From positions 186,001 to 250,000 of the forward strand of contig VOIU01000001.1 of NCBI GenBank assembly GCA_007896885.1: DNA of 64,000 nucleotides. Reading direction: 5' to 3'. How positions within the stretch are numbered: the first letter of the stretch is position 1; every line of letters begins with the position of its first letter. The stretch comes from Bacteroidaceae bacterium HV4-6-C5C. GTDB taxonomy: Bacteria > Bacteroidota > Bacteroidia > Bacteroidales > Bacteroidaceae. The notes below the pieces were generated by a model. The model saw only the letters and a list, made by a program, of their open reading frames with translations. It searched no databases and was not told where the DNA came from. The translations under genes and the position numbers were made by a program. Shown piece by piece: positions 55,442-64,000 of the stretch.

Positions 55442-58216
55442 TTAATACCATTGAATATTGCTTTGTGTCTGGCTTCTCTGTTCCCATTTTAAGTCTTGCA
55501 ACACACTTGCATTAGCGCGTATAGTGAAGTTATAGTATTTATACACTCCAAATGGAGAAAGACTTGCCGACATATTGAAACAGTGTAGATCACGGCTTAT
55601 ATTAACAACCGTCTGGACAATTTTTTTAGCATTAAAATCGTAACCTGAATTAAAGCTTACCGACCATTTATTAGAGAGCTTTACGTTGCCTGAAGCACTC
55701 AGATTCTGAGTATATTTATAAGGGTAGCGCATGCTATGCCGATCAATCGGTTTAGAGCGGTCTTCAGATATCGAGAATCCATAATTTAAGTTTAAAGACC
55801 AAGGCATTTTAAACACCTGATAACCGTCACCATCAGATTTAGCCTTTTCCGTCTTCTTTTTGGCAACACCTTGGTTAGCATCAGCTGTATTTTGAGTATT
55901 TTCTTCAGCATCTGGCTGTTTGCCATCTTTTTTGTTCTTATCCTTCTCCTTGTCCTCCTCACTACCAAACCACTTCTTCCAAGTATCATTATTGAACGTA
56001 TAACTGAAAGAAGAACTGTAACCCTGGAATCGTCCGAATCGTCCATACGACCATTCCGTCCGATCACCAACCACTACATTTCCCTTGCTATCAAAAGCAT
56101 AGGCATAAGTCGCAAAGCTGGAACTCATACTAAAAGTATAGCTCTTTGATAATTTTAAGCGTAAGCGCAACGATAAGTCACCCCATGGACGTACGGTGGC
56201 AGCAGTATTATAAGACATGCTTCCACCCAGCTCGTCTATAATACTCACTTTACGGATAGAGTCATTTTTATCCTTATACTTGGCTTCAATATTATTAGAA
56301 ACATCGAAGTTAATGCTTCCCGAGCGTCCCCGTCCCGGAACGCCAAACATTTGATTTGCATAAGGTGAGTAGACTACAGTATCACGAGTCCCATCAGTAT
56401 TTTTCTTGATGTAAGAATCATAATAACCATACTTAGATGCTCCAAAGTCAGGCGTTGCACTCAAACTTACTGTAGGAGTAATGACATGACGGATCTGAAT
56501 TTCTTTCTTTTTGGCAAACAAGGGTTTGTACATACCATAAATTTTGGTACTAAGCCCTAAGCTGGCGCTGTAGTTATATACCCTATGAAAACCAAATACA
56601 GTATCCGTATTGATTTCTCTATTCTTTTCGTCATCCCAACTCTTCATAACCTTACGTGTATACCAACGTTCGGTATAGTTTACAGAAGGAGTCAGATTGA
56701 AATATTTGAAGAGAGTGAAAGTTGCACTAATAGGAACTTCATGCTTCATTCCATTTTGCCAGTCTTTAACCAGATTGGATTTAAATAAGAGATTATCTTT
56801 TGTCGTGATACTGTTGGTGAAACGCCCATTATAACGCAACGAAATCTTTTCATACCAGTGTTCATCACCTACCGGATGTTTCCGCTTAAAAGGAAATATA
56901 GTACTTAGCGTTATGTTTAGATCAGGCAAAGTAACCGCAATAGAAGAGTCCCTCATTGTCTGCGCTATATTTGTCGTTCCCGAAATCGTCAACTTTTGGT
57001 CAGGAAAGTTACGGGAATAACTAACACTGGATGTCTTTGTATTCTGGCTCATGGCCTGAGCATTGTACAAGTTACCAATATTTTTCTTCTCATAACTACT
57101 GGATGAGAAGTTTACGCTTGCCGAAAATGTGGTATTAGGATTAGCCTTGGCATCTTGACGATGAGACCATACAATCTTGAAGTCTTTAGCTATAGTCTGG
57201 TCAACTCCTTTATCACCGGTTTTAGTCACCTGATAACTACCTTGAAATAAACCGGAATATTTATAGCGCTTATTGTAATTCGTTTCAGCATTCAAAGCCC
57301 ATGATCCTTGCGTAAAAACATCCCCATATAATTTAAGGTCCATTTTATCACTAACGGCAAAATAATACCCACCACCTGTGAGACCGAATCCACGACTGGA
57401 GTCATCCATATAAGTTGGCATGATAAAACCGGATGAATAACTGCTTGAAAAAGGGAAGAAGAAAAAAGGCACGGCAATAGGCAAAGGTACATCTTCTACA
57501 ACCAGATAGGCAGGTCCAGTGACTACATTCTTTTTCGGACGTACTTTAGCATAAGTCATCTGCATGTAAAAGTGAGGGTGATCATGGTGGTCGCATGTTG
57601 TATAGCGCCCACCTTTCATATACAATTCGTCTTCTGCTCCTTTCTTGGCATTATTGCCCACTACGTATCCTTCCCCTTGTTGGGTCACAACATTACTGAT
57701 AATGCCCTTTTTACTCTTAAAGTTATAACGAATAGTATTGGTTTCATAAGGCGTTTCACTATCTTTAAATACAGGAGTCCCTTTCAAAGTTCCTACAGAA
57801 TCGGGCACACCATGCGCATAAACAGTGCTACTATCCATATTCATAGTGATTACATCGGCCGCAAGTTCTATTTTCTGATAGTTAACCTTACCGGCACCAT
57901 ATAAATGAGCATACCCCCCTTGTTCAAAAGAGATGGAATCATTTGCCTCATACTTGACGGGAGCTTCAAGAGGTTGCTTTTTTTTCTGCTTCAAAGAGTC
58001 GGAGTGCAGAGTGTCATTCCTGCTTCCTAACGAATCTCTACCGGATAAGGATTTTCCGGATAAACGAGTGCCTCTATTTATAGTATCACCTTGTCCACTG
58101 GTTGGTAATGACATTTTTCCACGTCGACGCTGCGAGACAGCTTCACCGCAAAGTACCAACAAGACGAACAGTAATATGAATGATATGAATTTACTTGCTT
58201 TCAATGGCGTTATCAA
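55442..58216 (-). CDS. LptD-like outer-membrane LPS-assembly protein
   Basis: About 924 residues. No ATG is available before residue 35, so translation begins at a TTG: either 58216 or, giving a tidier signal peptide (KASKFISFILLFVLL), 58204. A serine-rich stretch and an OstA-like periplasmic domain (SISFEQGGYAHLYGAGKVNY, TMNMDSSTVYAHG; about 90-260) precede a long beta-barrel region of alternating strands to the end. LptD inserts LPS into the outer leaflet. A charged low-complexity insert (KEKDKNKKDGKQPD to KAKSDGDG) lies near 730-780 and probably forms a loop. Confidence 0.87.
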   Translation of the reverse strand: MITPLKASKFISFILLFVLLVLCGEAVSQRRRGKMSLPTSGQGDTINRGTRLSGKSLSGRDSLGSRNDTLHSDSLKQKKKQPLEAPVKYEANDSISFEQGGYAHLYGAGKVNYQKIELAADVITMNMDSSTVYAHGVPDSVGTLKGTPVFKDSETPYETNTIRYNFKSKKGIISNVVTQQGEGYVVGNNAKKGAEDELYMKGGRYTTCDHHDHPHFYMQMTYAKVRPKKNVVTGPAYLVVEDVPLPIAVPFFFFPFSSSYSSGFIMPTYMDDSSRGFGLTGGGYYFAVSDKMDLKLYGDVFTQGSWALNAETNYNKRYKYSGLFQGSYQVTKTGDKGVDQTIAKDFKIVWSHRQDAKANPNTTFSASVNFSSSSYEKKNIGNLYNAQAMSQNTKTSSVSYSRNFPDQKLTISGTTNIAQTMRDSSIAVTLPDLNITLSTIFPFKRKHPVGDEHWYEKISLRYNGRFTNSITTKDNLLFKSNLVKDWQNGMKHEVPISATFTLFKYFNLTPSVNYTERWYTRKVMKSWDDEKNREINTDTVFGFHRVYNYSASLGLSTKIYGMYKPLFAKKKEIQIRHVITPTVSLSATPDFGASKYGYYDSYIKKNTDGTRDTVVYSPYANQMFGVPGRGRSGSINFDVSNNIEAKYKDKNDSIRKVSIIDELGGSMSYNTAATVRPWGDLSLRLRLKLSKSYTFSMSSSFATYAYAFDSKGNVVVGDRTEWSYGRFGRFQGYSSSFSYTFNNDTWKKWFGSEEDKEKDKNKKDGKQPDAEENTQNTADANQGVAKKKTEKAKSDGDGYQVFKMPWSLNLNYGFSISEDRSKPIDRHSMRYPYKYTQNLSASGNVKLSNKWSVSFNSGYDFNAKKIVQTVVNISRDLHCFNMSASLSPFGVYKYYNFTIRANASVLQDLKWEQRSQTQSNIQWY

Positions 58217-58239
58217 CTAAAAGTTACCGCTTGAAAGCG

Positions 58240-58247
58240 CAAAAGTA
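58240..58247 (-). promoter_or_regulatory. -7 promoter box of the LptD-like gene
   Basis: Minus-strand TACTTTTG fits TAnnTTTG and lies upstream of the TTG starts. Confidence 0.5.
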
Positions 58248-58292
58248 CATAATTTATACGTATAAATCCCCATTTTAAAGAAATTTAGAATG

Positions 58293-58829
58293 CTACATAA
58301 ACAGTTCACACCAACGATTAAATCGCTTGACTCCGGCTTCGCCAAAGCGAGTTAATGTTTTTTCTATTTTGGGTAAACTTTTTTCTTCTTCAAGATGGGT
58401 CTTGGAATAGAACTTGTCTGCAAAACAAATCACTTGTTCTTCCAAGCTAACTGGAAGCATTTCACGATGGGGTATAGGCAATTGATGGCTAATGATATCT
58501 TCCAATGAGAGCCCCGCCCCAGTATGTCGTTCACAAACCAAAGCATGCCGGGGAAATCCTTCTTGGCGTATTAAATCAGCACCTAAATAACCGTGACAGA
58601 CATAAGGATGCTCTCCAAAGCAATAGATACCGGGAGCTTTTGTCATAAAGATGCCGATATCATGAAGCATACCCGCTTCAAGCAAGAAATTTTTATCCAA
58701 ATTCAATTCAGGATGATGATCGGCTACCCATAAAGCCTTTTCTGTAACTAACCGGCTATGCACTAGCAATATATGCTTCAGCTCATTATCTTCGGGATAA
58801 TATTGATTGATAATTTTATCAGGTGACAT
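58293..58829 (-). CDS. HD-domain phosphohydrolase
   Basis: A 178-residue HD-domain protein with His near 23 (LVHSRLVTEKAL), the HD pair in GMLHDIGIF, and further histidines (EHPYVCHGYLG, CERHTG), as in metal-dependent phosphohydrolases related to HDIG proteins. The substrate is unknown; small nucleotides are typical for the group. It sits between the LptD-like and BASS genes, with its own promoter. Confidence 0.85.
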   Translation of the reverse strand: MSPDKIINQYYPEDNELKHILLVHSRLVTEKALWVADHHPELNLDKNFLLEAGMLHDIGIFMTKAPGIYCFGEHPYVCHGYLGADLIRQEGFPRHALVCERHTGAGLSLEDIISHQLPIPHREMLPVSLEEQVICFADKFYSKTHLEEEKSLPKIEKTLTRFGEAGVKRFNRWCELFM

Positions 58830-58854
58830 TGCTCCTTACATTAGTTTTCACCGC

Positions 58855-58862
58855 CAAAAGTA
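58855..58862 (-). promoter_or_regulatory. -7 promoter box of the HD-domain gene
   Basis: Minus-strand TACTTTTG fits TAnnTTTG, 25 bases before the ATG at 58829. Confidence 0.5.
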
Positions 58863-58873
58863 CAATATTTTTT

Positions 58874-59845
58874 TTATTTAGAAGGACAAATACATTCTTC
58901 CCTCTTCCTTTTCTTCCACAATTGCCAACTATTAATAAGATTTTGCCATAGTACATAAGAACCCGGCCCCACCGATGAAAGAGGATTTAAATATGTATAC
59001 GCCATCCAAATGGCAAGGACTGTATTTTTCTGGCCTAAAGCTTGCCCTCCGCTGATACGTTCTTTATAATGTTCCCCAATATTCTTACCTAAGAAAAACT
59101 GAAGAACGCAAGCCAACAAACCGGCAACCGCAATAAGTGCCTGAACAAATCCCGGAGCATCGCTATTCACTAAAGATCTTACGGTCTGACCGGATACAAT
59201 AGCCAAAGCGATTCCCCAAAGATAAAATGCGAGATCATGAAAACCCAGCAAGAACCGATGAATTTTAGGAAGGTACAGCTTAAAAAACCAAGCCAAAAAG
59301 AAAGGAAAAAGCAGTAGCGGGAATACTTTACTCAATATTTTTAAGAAAGCCGAAAAGAAGGTAATCCCGACATGTGGTTCGACAAGAGGAAAGATAACAG
59401 GCACAACAATTGCCGCCAGCAAATTAGATAATAAAGTATAAGTAGTCAAAGTTGAAGCACTGCCTCCCAGCTTAGCTGTTATAACCGCTGCAGCTGTAGC
59501 TGTAGGGCATATAAAGCATACCATCGCTCCCTCAAATACTTCGCGGTAGACCTGATCCATCGGACAATAAAGCAAAAGAGTAGCAACAATGAGACAAGTA
59601 ATAATCTGGAACAGCAGTAACCAAACATGCCATATCTTTGGTTTCAATTCCGTCAGACGCTCAATCTTGCAAAATGTCAACAGTAGTTGAGCAAATATCA
59701 GAAAAGGAGTAAGATAGCCTATTAAACCATTCACAAACGGTTTGGCAGGTGACAGAAAGGCGATGTCTGCAAACATGAAATAGCCGACTGTTCCCGACAG
59801 CATGGCTAATGGAAGTGTCCAGTTCTTAAAAAAACGAATTAACAT
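58874..59845 (-). CDS. BASS-family transporter
   Basis: A 323-residue membrane protein with nine to ten hydrophobic helices resembling the bile acid:sodium symporter fold. The motif CPTATAAAVITAKLGG near residues 113-128 and the second half ALGQKNTVLAIWMAYTYLNP are the paired signature of the family, where broken helices bind sodium. Bacterial members move organic anions such as pantoate or keto acids; the cargo here is not known. Confidence 0.83.
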   Translation of the reverse strand: MLIRFFKNWTLPLAMLSGTVGYFMFADIAFLSPAKPFVNGLIGYLTPFLIFAQLLLTFCKIERLTELKPKIWHVWLLLFQIITCLIVATLLLYCPMDQVYREVFEGAMVCFICPTATAAAVITAKLGGSASTLTTYTLLSNLLAAIVVPVIFPLVEPHVGITFFSAFLKILSKVFPLLLFPFFLAWFFKLYLPKIHRFLLGFHDLAFYLWGIALAIVSGQTVRSLVNSDAPGFVQALIAVAGLLACVLQFFLGKNIGEHYKERISGGQALGQKNTVLAIWMAYTYLNPLSSVGPGSYVLWQNLINSWQLWKKRKREECICPSK

Positions 59846-59873
59846 CCTTAACTATGAATTGTTTATCTCCGCA

Positions 59874-59881
59874 CAAAGTTA
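59874..59881 (-). promoter_or_regulatory. -7 promoter box of the BASS gene
   Basis: Minus-strand TAACTTTG fits TAnnTTTG, 28 bases before the ATG. Confidence 0.5.
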
Positions 59882-59966
59882 GCTTGTATTTAAACAAATC
59901 AATCATAATCACAGCGGAAAAGTAACAAAACCCCATGCAAAACACTAGTTTTCTATAAAAATAAGC

Positions 59967-59974
59967 TACATTTG
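59967..59974 (+). promoter_or_regulatory. -7 promoter box of the amidase-MlaD pair
   Basis: TACATTTG fits TAnnTTTG, 13 bases before the ATG at 59988. Confidence 0.5.
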
Positions 59975-59987
59975 CATTGTTTTTTGC

Positions 59988-61247
59988 ATGATGAAGTCTT
60001 ATAAACATTACATACTGAATATCCAATTCTACCTTGGACTGCTTCTTCTGCTTGTTATCAATAACAGCATAGAAGCAAAAGATTTTATTGTTGTAATCGA
60101 CGCAGGACATGGGGGGCATGACCCCGGTGCAATAGGCCAATTTTCTAAAGAGAAGAACATTAATCTCAACGTTGCCCTCAAATTAGGTAAAGAGATCAAA
60201 GCAAACTGCCCCGACGTCAAAGTAATTTATACCCGCGACAAAGATATATTTATCCCACTCGACCGTAGAGCGGAAATTGCCAATGACGCGAAAGCCGATT
60301 TATTCATCTCAGTCCATACAAACTCCGTAGCCGGCAGTAAGATTGCGACCGGAGCATCCACGTGGACTTTAGGCTTGGCTAAGTCGGAAGCTAACCTTGC
60401 CGTTGCAAAAAGGGAAAACTCGGTTATTTTATATGAGAGTGACTATAAGACTAGATATGCCGGATTTAACCCCAACTCATCGGAATCCTATATTATCTTT
60501 GAATTCATGCAAGATAAATACATGTCTCAAAGCGTGAATTTTGCATCGCAAATACAAAAAGAGTTCAGGCAAACCTGTCGGAGAGCTGACCGTGGAGTGC
60601 ATCAAGCAGGTTTTCTTGTGTTAAAAGCAAGCGCTATGCCTAGTGTTCTCGTCGAGCTAGGATTCATTTCCACCCCGCAGGAAGAGGAGTTTCTCAATTC
60701 AGAGTCAGGAAGCAGTTCTTTAGCCAATGGAATACTCCGGGCTTTCCTTGCCTACAAACGTAACCACGAGATTCGCTTGACCGGGAGTAGCCGCACCATA
60801 TTACCTGAAGATGCTAAAACAGAAACAATTCCTTATACAGCAGATAATTCTATTGCTACATCCGATTCCTCCTCCGAAAAAGAGCCACTACAAGCCCCTG
60901 TACTATTAAAGAAAGAGGATGTTGTAGAAAAAAAGGAAGAAACTCAAAATAAAGAGGCTTTAGAACAAACTAATAAGGATAAACCCGTGTTTAAAATACA
61001 GATACTAACCTCTTCTTCATCCATCCCTACTGGAGACAAAAGATTTAAAGGGTTGGAGAATATAGGATGCTATCAAGAAGGCGGTTTATTCAAATATACA
61101 TATAGTGCATCTACCGATTACAATCTTGTGTTGAAAACTAAACGGGATATTTCATCTCTTTTTAAAGATGCTTTTATCATAGCTTTTAAAAATGAACAGA
61201 AGATGAATATAAACGAAGCCATCTCAGAATTTAAAAAAGGAAAATAA
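59988..61247 (+). CDS. N-acetylmuramoyl-L-alanine amidase with SPOR-like C-terminus
   Basis: A 419-residue exported amidase_3 enzyme that cuts the bond between MurNAc and the peptide of peptidoglycan. Signal peptide about 1-28. VVIDAGHGGHDPGAIG carries the first zinc ligand, SVHTNS the second histidine, and VLVELGF the catalytic glutamate. A Ser/Glu/Lys-rich linker (about 265-325) leads to a C-terminal domain (about 327-405; VFKIQILTSS) resembling a SPOR peptidoglycan-binding module. The mlaD-like gene follows after 21 bases. Confidence 0.93.
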   Translation: MMKSYKHYILNIQFYLGLLLLLVINNSIEAKDFIVVIDAGHGGHDPGAIGQFSKEKNINLNVALKLGKEIKANCPDVKVIYTRDKDIFIPLDRRAEIANDAKADLFISVHTNSVAGSKIATGASTWTLGLAKSEANLAVAKRENSVILYESDYKTRYAGFNPNSSESYIIFEFMQDKYMSQSVNFASQIQKEFRQTCRRADRGVHQAGFLVLKASAMPSVLVELGFISTPQEEEFLNSESGSSSLANGILRAFLAYKRNHEIRLTGSSRTILPEDAKTETIPYTADNSIATSDSSSEKEPLQAPVLLKKEDVVEKKEETQNKEALEQTNKDKPVFKIQILTSSSSIPTGDKRFKGLENIGCYQEGGLFKYTYSASTDYNLVLKTKRDISSLFKDAFIIAFKNEQKMNINEAISEFKKGK

Positions 61248-61268
61248 CAAAGCAAAGACTAAGAACCA

Positions 61269-62162
61269 ATGAAGTATCTTACTAAAGAAGTCAAAATAGG
61301 AATAGCAGGTATCATAGCCCTTTTCGTATTAATATACGGCATTAATTACTTAAAAGGGATATATCTATTCAAACCGAGCAATTATTACTACGTTAAATTT
61401 GAAAACATAAACGGACTGACAAAATCAAGTCCCGTATTTGCCGATGGATATCGCGTAGGCATAGTGCGCAACCTCTATTATGATTACTCACAAACACGTA
61501 AAGTCATTGCAGAAATAGATGTTGATCCGGAACTTCGAATACCGTTCGGCAGTACTGCGGAGCTTGCATCCGAATTAATGGGAACAGTAAAAATGAATCT
61601 TTTATTGGCTAATAATCCGCGACAGAAGTATGAACCGGGTGACACTTTGCAAGGCAATCTTAATAACGGAATGATGGACAAAGTGAATGCCATGATGCCG
61701 CAAGTAGAGAAAATGTTGCCAAAATTAGATTCAATTTTAGCTTCTCTCAATACGATTCTATCCGATCCCGCTATCCCCACAACATTACATAGCATGCAGC
61801 GTTCTATGGCTGACATGGAAGTAACGAGTCGACAATTAAGATCGTTAATGAGTACTGATGTCCCCCAATTCACTAAAAAGATGAATGTGATAGGCGACAA
61901 CTTTGTCACAGTAAGCAATAATTTAAAAGAAGTTGATTATAAAGCGACATTTGCTAAAATCGATTCGACTTTGGCTAACGTAAAAATGATTACAGACAAT
62001 TTAAATAGGAAAGACAACACTATTGGTCTTTTATTAAATGACCCGTCTTTATATCAAAACTTGAATGCAACTACCATTAACGCAGCCAGTCTTTTAGAAG
62101 ACTTAAAAACTAACCCAAAACGCTATGTCCACTTTTCATTATTTGGCAAAAAAAATAAATAA
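61269..62162 (+). CDS. MCE/MlaD-family lipid-transport protein
   Basis: A 297-residue protein with one N-terminal membrane anchor (GIAGIIALFVLIYGINYL), an MCE domain (about 40-120; GLTKSSPVFADGYRVGIV and LMGTVKMNLLLAN) and a long helical tail. MlaD-type proteins form hexameric rings that pass phospholipids between inner and outer membranes. The usual ABC partners (MlaE, MlaF) are not in this window. Co-transcribed with the amidase, possibly linking envelope remodelling and lipid traffic. Confidence 0.92.
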   Translation: MKYLTKEVKIGIAGIIALFVLIYGINYLKGIYLFKPSNYYYVKFENINGLTKSSPVFADGYRVGIVRNLYYDYSQTRKVIAEIDVDPELRIPFGSTAELASELMGTVKMNLLLANNPRQKYEPGDTLQGNLNNGMMDKVNAMMPQVEKMLPKLDSILASLNTILSDPAIPTTLHSMQRSMADMEVTSRQLRSLMSTDVPQFTKKMNVIGDNFVTVSNNLKEVDYKATFAKIDSTLANVKMITDNLNRKDNTIGLLLNDPSLYQNLNATTINAASLLEDLKTNPKRYVHFSLFGKKNK

Positions 62163-62505
62163 AAACCATTTACTATATAGATTTTGTCTAAATAGCATGC
62201 GCAATAAAAAATAAGCGCAATGTATGCATATATAAACTAAAATCAGCACTTTTACCTCAACTTACCTAATAATAGTATTAGGTAAGCCAGAGGCATATAT
62301 CATTCTGTCTATCAAACCATTACAATAAAGCAAGAGCACGTATGTAACACTTATTCACTTATTACAGGATAAGTGTTTGAAACTAAATCATTTATTGTTT
62401 TTTTGAGATACACAAACAAAAAAACACATTTGTTTTTTTGAAATAAGATTGCCAAATTTGCAATTGTAGAAGTTTTGCTTAATTAATAAATGTGTTAAAA
62501 CCGTT
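62163..62505. repeat. dnaA upstream region with four inverted repeats
   Basis: Perfect or near-perfect stems lie at 62198-62219 (TGCGC/GCGCA), 62261-62286 (CTTACCTAATA, 11 bases), 62347-62376 (ACACTTAT) and 62417-62440 (CAAAAAAACA, 10 bases). TGTTTTTTTG occurs twice (62396, 62431). One DnaA-box-like TTATTCACT is at 62351. The stretch holds no gene. Confidence 0.65.
62429..62460 (+). promoter_or_regulatory. Probable promoter of dnaA
   Basis: TTTG at 62429-62432 and CAAATTTG at 62453-62460 (one mismatch to TAnnTTTG) are 20 bases apart, 45 bases before the ATG. The -33 box lies within the right arm of a hairpin. Confidence 0.45.
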
Positions 62506-63897
62506 ATGAGTGAATTAAATCATGTCGGGCTGTGGAACCGCTGTCTGGAAATTATCAGAGACAATGTTCCCGAGCAGACATACAAAACTTGGTTTCTCCC
62601 CATTACGCCTTTAAAATATGAGGACAAAACGTTGGTGGTGCAAGTCCCCAGCCAGTTCTTTTATGAATTTCTCGAAGACAAGTTTGTAGACTTGCTTCGG
62701 AAGACACTCTATAAGGTTATCGGTGAAGGAACTAAGCTTATGTATAACGTCATGGTAGACAAAAGTTCACGCACCACGGTCAATTTAGAGTCTACCCCTC
62801 GTACAATTATACCTCAGAAGAAGGTAATCGGCAAGGAAATACCTCAGACGCCCGCAATTGATTTAGATCCACACCTAAATCCCGAATATAATTTTGAGAC
62901 GTTTATTGAAGGCTACAGCAATAAACTATCACGTAGCGTAGCAGAAGCGGTAGCTCTAAATCCAGCCAAAACGATCTTTAATCCGTTATTTTTTTACGGT
63001 GCATCAGGCGTTGGCAAAACTCACCTGTCAAATGCTATCGGCACCAAAATTAAGGAGATTTACCCGGATAAACGAGTACTGTATGTGTCCGCACACCTCT
63101 TCCAAGTGCAGTACACCGATTCCGTTCGAAATAATACCACCAATGATTTCATCAACTTCTACCAATCAATAGACATACTGATCATCGATGATATACAAGA
63201 ATTTGCCGGAGTAACCAAAACGCAAAACACTTTCTTTCATATATTCAATCACTTGCATCAGAACGGGAAACAATTGATACTTACCTCCGACCGTTCCCCC
63301 GCGCTTCTACAAGGCATGGAAGAACGTTTAATCACCCGCTTCAAATGGGGTATGGTAGCCGAATTGGAAAGGCCTACGGTAGAATTGCGACGGAACATTC
63401 TTCGCAATAAAATACACCGTGACGGCTTGCAATTTCCTGAAGAAGTTATAAACTATATTGCTGAGAACGTTAGTGAAAGCGTACGAGACTTGGAGGGTAT
63501 AGTTATATCAATCATGGCTCACTCTACTATCTATAATAAAGAAATAGATTTGGACCTTGCACAACGCATCGTTAAGAAGGTATCAAACAGTGAACGTAAA
63601 GCCATATCTGTGGATGATATAATTGCTGTTGTATGCAAGCATTTCTCATTGGAGACTTCTGCAATCCATACCAAATCAAGAAAACGTGAAGTTGTTCAGG
63701 CACGTCAAATCGCAATGTATTTGGCTAAGACCCACACCGATTATTCTACTGCGAAGATCGGCTTATTAATCGGAAATAAAGACCACGCGACTGTACTGCA
63801 CGCTTGTAAGACAATTAAAGAGCTTAAGGAAGTAGATAAAGCTTTCCGGGCAGAGATAGACGATATACAAACCACATTAAAAAAGCAGGGTAATTAA
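62506..63897 (+). CDS. dnaA: Chromosomal replication initiator DnaA
   Basis: A 463-residue initiator. Domain I (about 1-85) opens [22 protein letters not shown]; a short linker follows. Domain III shows Walker [10 protein letters not shown] near residue 165, Walker B ILIIDDIQ near 226, and sensor segments. Domain IV, a helix-turn-helix, contains [12 protein letters not shown], the DnaA-box recognition signature. It binds oriC and melts it. The last codons lie in the terminator hairpin, and the stop overlaps the stop of a convergent gene by four bases. Confidence 0.98.
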   Translation: MSELNHVGLWNRCLEIIRDNVPEQTYKTWFLPITPLKYEDKTLVVQVPSQFFYEFLEDKFVDLLRKTLYKVIGEGTKLMYNVMVDKSSRTTVNLESTPRTIIPQKKVIGKEIPQTPAIDLDPHLNPEYNFETFIEGYSNKLSRSVAEAVALNPAKTIFNPLFFYGASGVGKTHLSNAIGTKIKEIYPDKRVLYVSAHLFQVQYTDSVRNNTTNDFINFYQSIDILIIDDIQEFAGVTKTQNTFFHIFNHLHQNGKQLILTSDRSPALLQGMEERLITRFKWGMVAELERPTVELRRNILRNKIHRDGLQFPEEVINYIAENVSESVRDLEGIVISIMAHSTIYNKEIDLDLAQRIVKKVSNSERKAISVDDIIAVVCKHFSLETSAIHTKSRKREVVQARQIAMYLAKTHTDYSTAKIGLLIGNKDHATVLHACKTIKELKEVDKAFRAEIDDIQTTLKKQGN

Positions 63898-63912
63898 AAA
63901 CCCTGCTTTTTT
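63879..63912. terminator. Shared terminator at the dnaA 3' end
   Basis: AAAAAAGCAGGGT (63879-63891) pairs with ACCCTGCTTTTTT (63900-63912). It lies within the coding ends of both convergent genes and has T-runs on both strands. Confidence 0.85.
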
Positions 63913-64000
63913 AATGTCTCCCAAAGATGCTTTGACATCTGCTCATTATCTTCTTTTCGATAACGGATATCTGTAAACACCTGAGCTAAAGTTTCTTTAT
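63894..64000 (-). CDS. 3' end of a convergent gene, possibly nitroreductase
   Basis: The minus strand from the window edge reads [18 protein letters not shown], then [16 protein letters not shown] and a stop at 63894-63896. Only the last 34 residues are in the window. The RYRKEDNE stretch recalls the C-terminus of some nitroreductase-family proteins, but this is a weak recollection. It overlaps the dnaA stop by four bases, and its terminal LKKQG duplicates the dnaA ending through the shared hairpin. Confidence 0.6.
   Translation of the reverse strand, partial: KETLAQVFTDIRYRKEDNEQMSKHLWETLKKQGF

Noticed and set aside
62163..62505. Possible oriC upstream of dnaA
   Set aside because: Only one near-match DnaA box (TTATTCACT at 62351) was found, no cluster, and dnaA is not always near the origin in Bacteroides. 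Recorded as repeats only.

Overview
This window is a chromosomal segment of a Bacteroidota gut-type bacterium, very probably Bacteroides. The signs are: a one-protein hybrid two-component regulator (HTCS), Bacteroides-type promoters (TAnnTTTG at -7, sometimes TTTG at -33) with weak or no Shine-Dalgarno sites, many lipoproteins, DUF4270 and DUF6705-like proteins, a fused Nfn-type oxidoreductase, the methylmalonyl-CoA mutase pair, and a lysyl-tRNA synthetase with a C-terminal extension. Most of the window is core chromosome. The exception is an AT-rich accessory patch at about 7.1-12.2 kb.

Layout. 0-7 kb: a minus-strand amino-sugar locus (HTCS regulator, ROK kinase, AgaI/NagB-family isomerase-deaminase, MFS permease). 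7.3-12.2 kb: accessory patch with an S41 protease lipoprotein, a lipoprotein whose C-terminus looks like a JAMM/JAB metalloprotease and whose signal peptide is out of frame with its only ATG, a small secreted DUF6705-like partner, and non-coding DNA rich in inverted repeats. 12.3-20 kb: a receiver/PEP-binding fusion, a phosphoesterase, menA, rfbB-rfbA and a second phosphoesterase. 20-27.6 kb: ppk1, a CCA-adding enzyme, an unknown lipoprotein, a HAD-DUF3667 fusion and rplU-rpmA. 27.7-33 kb: serS, fused Nfn, panC-panD. 33.3-40.4 kb: a glycogen/alpha-glucan cluster (orphan GT5 domain, DUF4270 lipoprotein, GH57, GT4, debranching enzyme). 41-45 kb: methylmalonyl-CoA mutase small and large subunits. 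45.4-53 kb: an AspT-like transporter, a cytidylate kinase-like protein, lysS-gpsA-pgi, a beta-phosphoglucomutase-like HAD. 53.2 kb: tRNA-Arg(CCG). 53.6-60 kb: asnA, ung, LptD-like protein, HD protein, BASS transporter. 60-64 kb: amidase-MlaD pair, dnaA, and the 3' end of a convergent gene.

How the genes fit together: the first locus should sense and degrade an amino sugar. The glycogen cluster handles storage alpha-glucan. Mutase, MenA and Nfn fit anaerobic succinate/propionate metabolism with menaquinone-linked fumarate respiration. LptD, MlaD, the amidase and dTDP-sugar genes serve the envelope. The CCA-adding enzyme is needed because the tRNA gene here does not encode CCA.

The observations most worth a second look are the out-of-frame lipoprotein start at 9365, the JAMM-like/DUF6705-like pair, a tRNA-Arg in which the normally G19-C56 elbow pair reads A-U, a hairpin at the dnaA 3' end that codes for the same five residues on both strands, and the AgaI-like rather than NagB-like motif of the isomerase. 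All functional statements come from reading sequence motifs; no database search was run.
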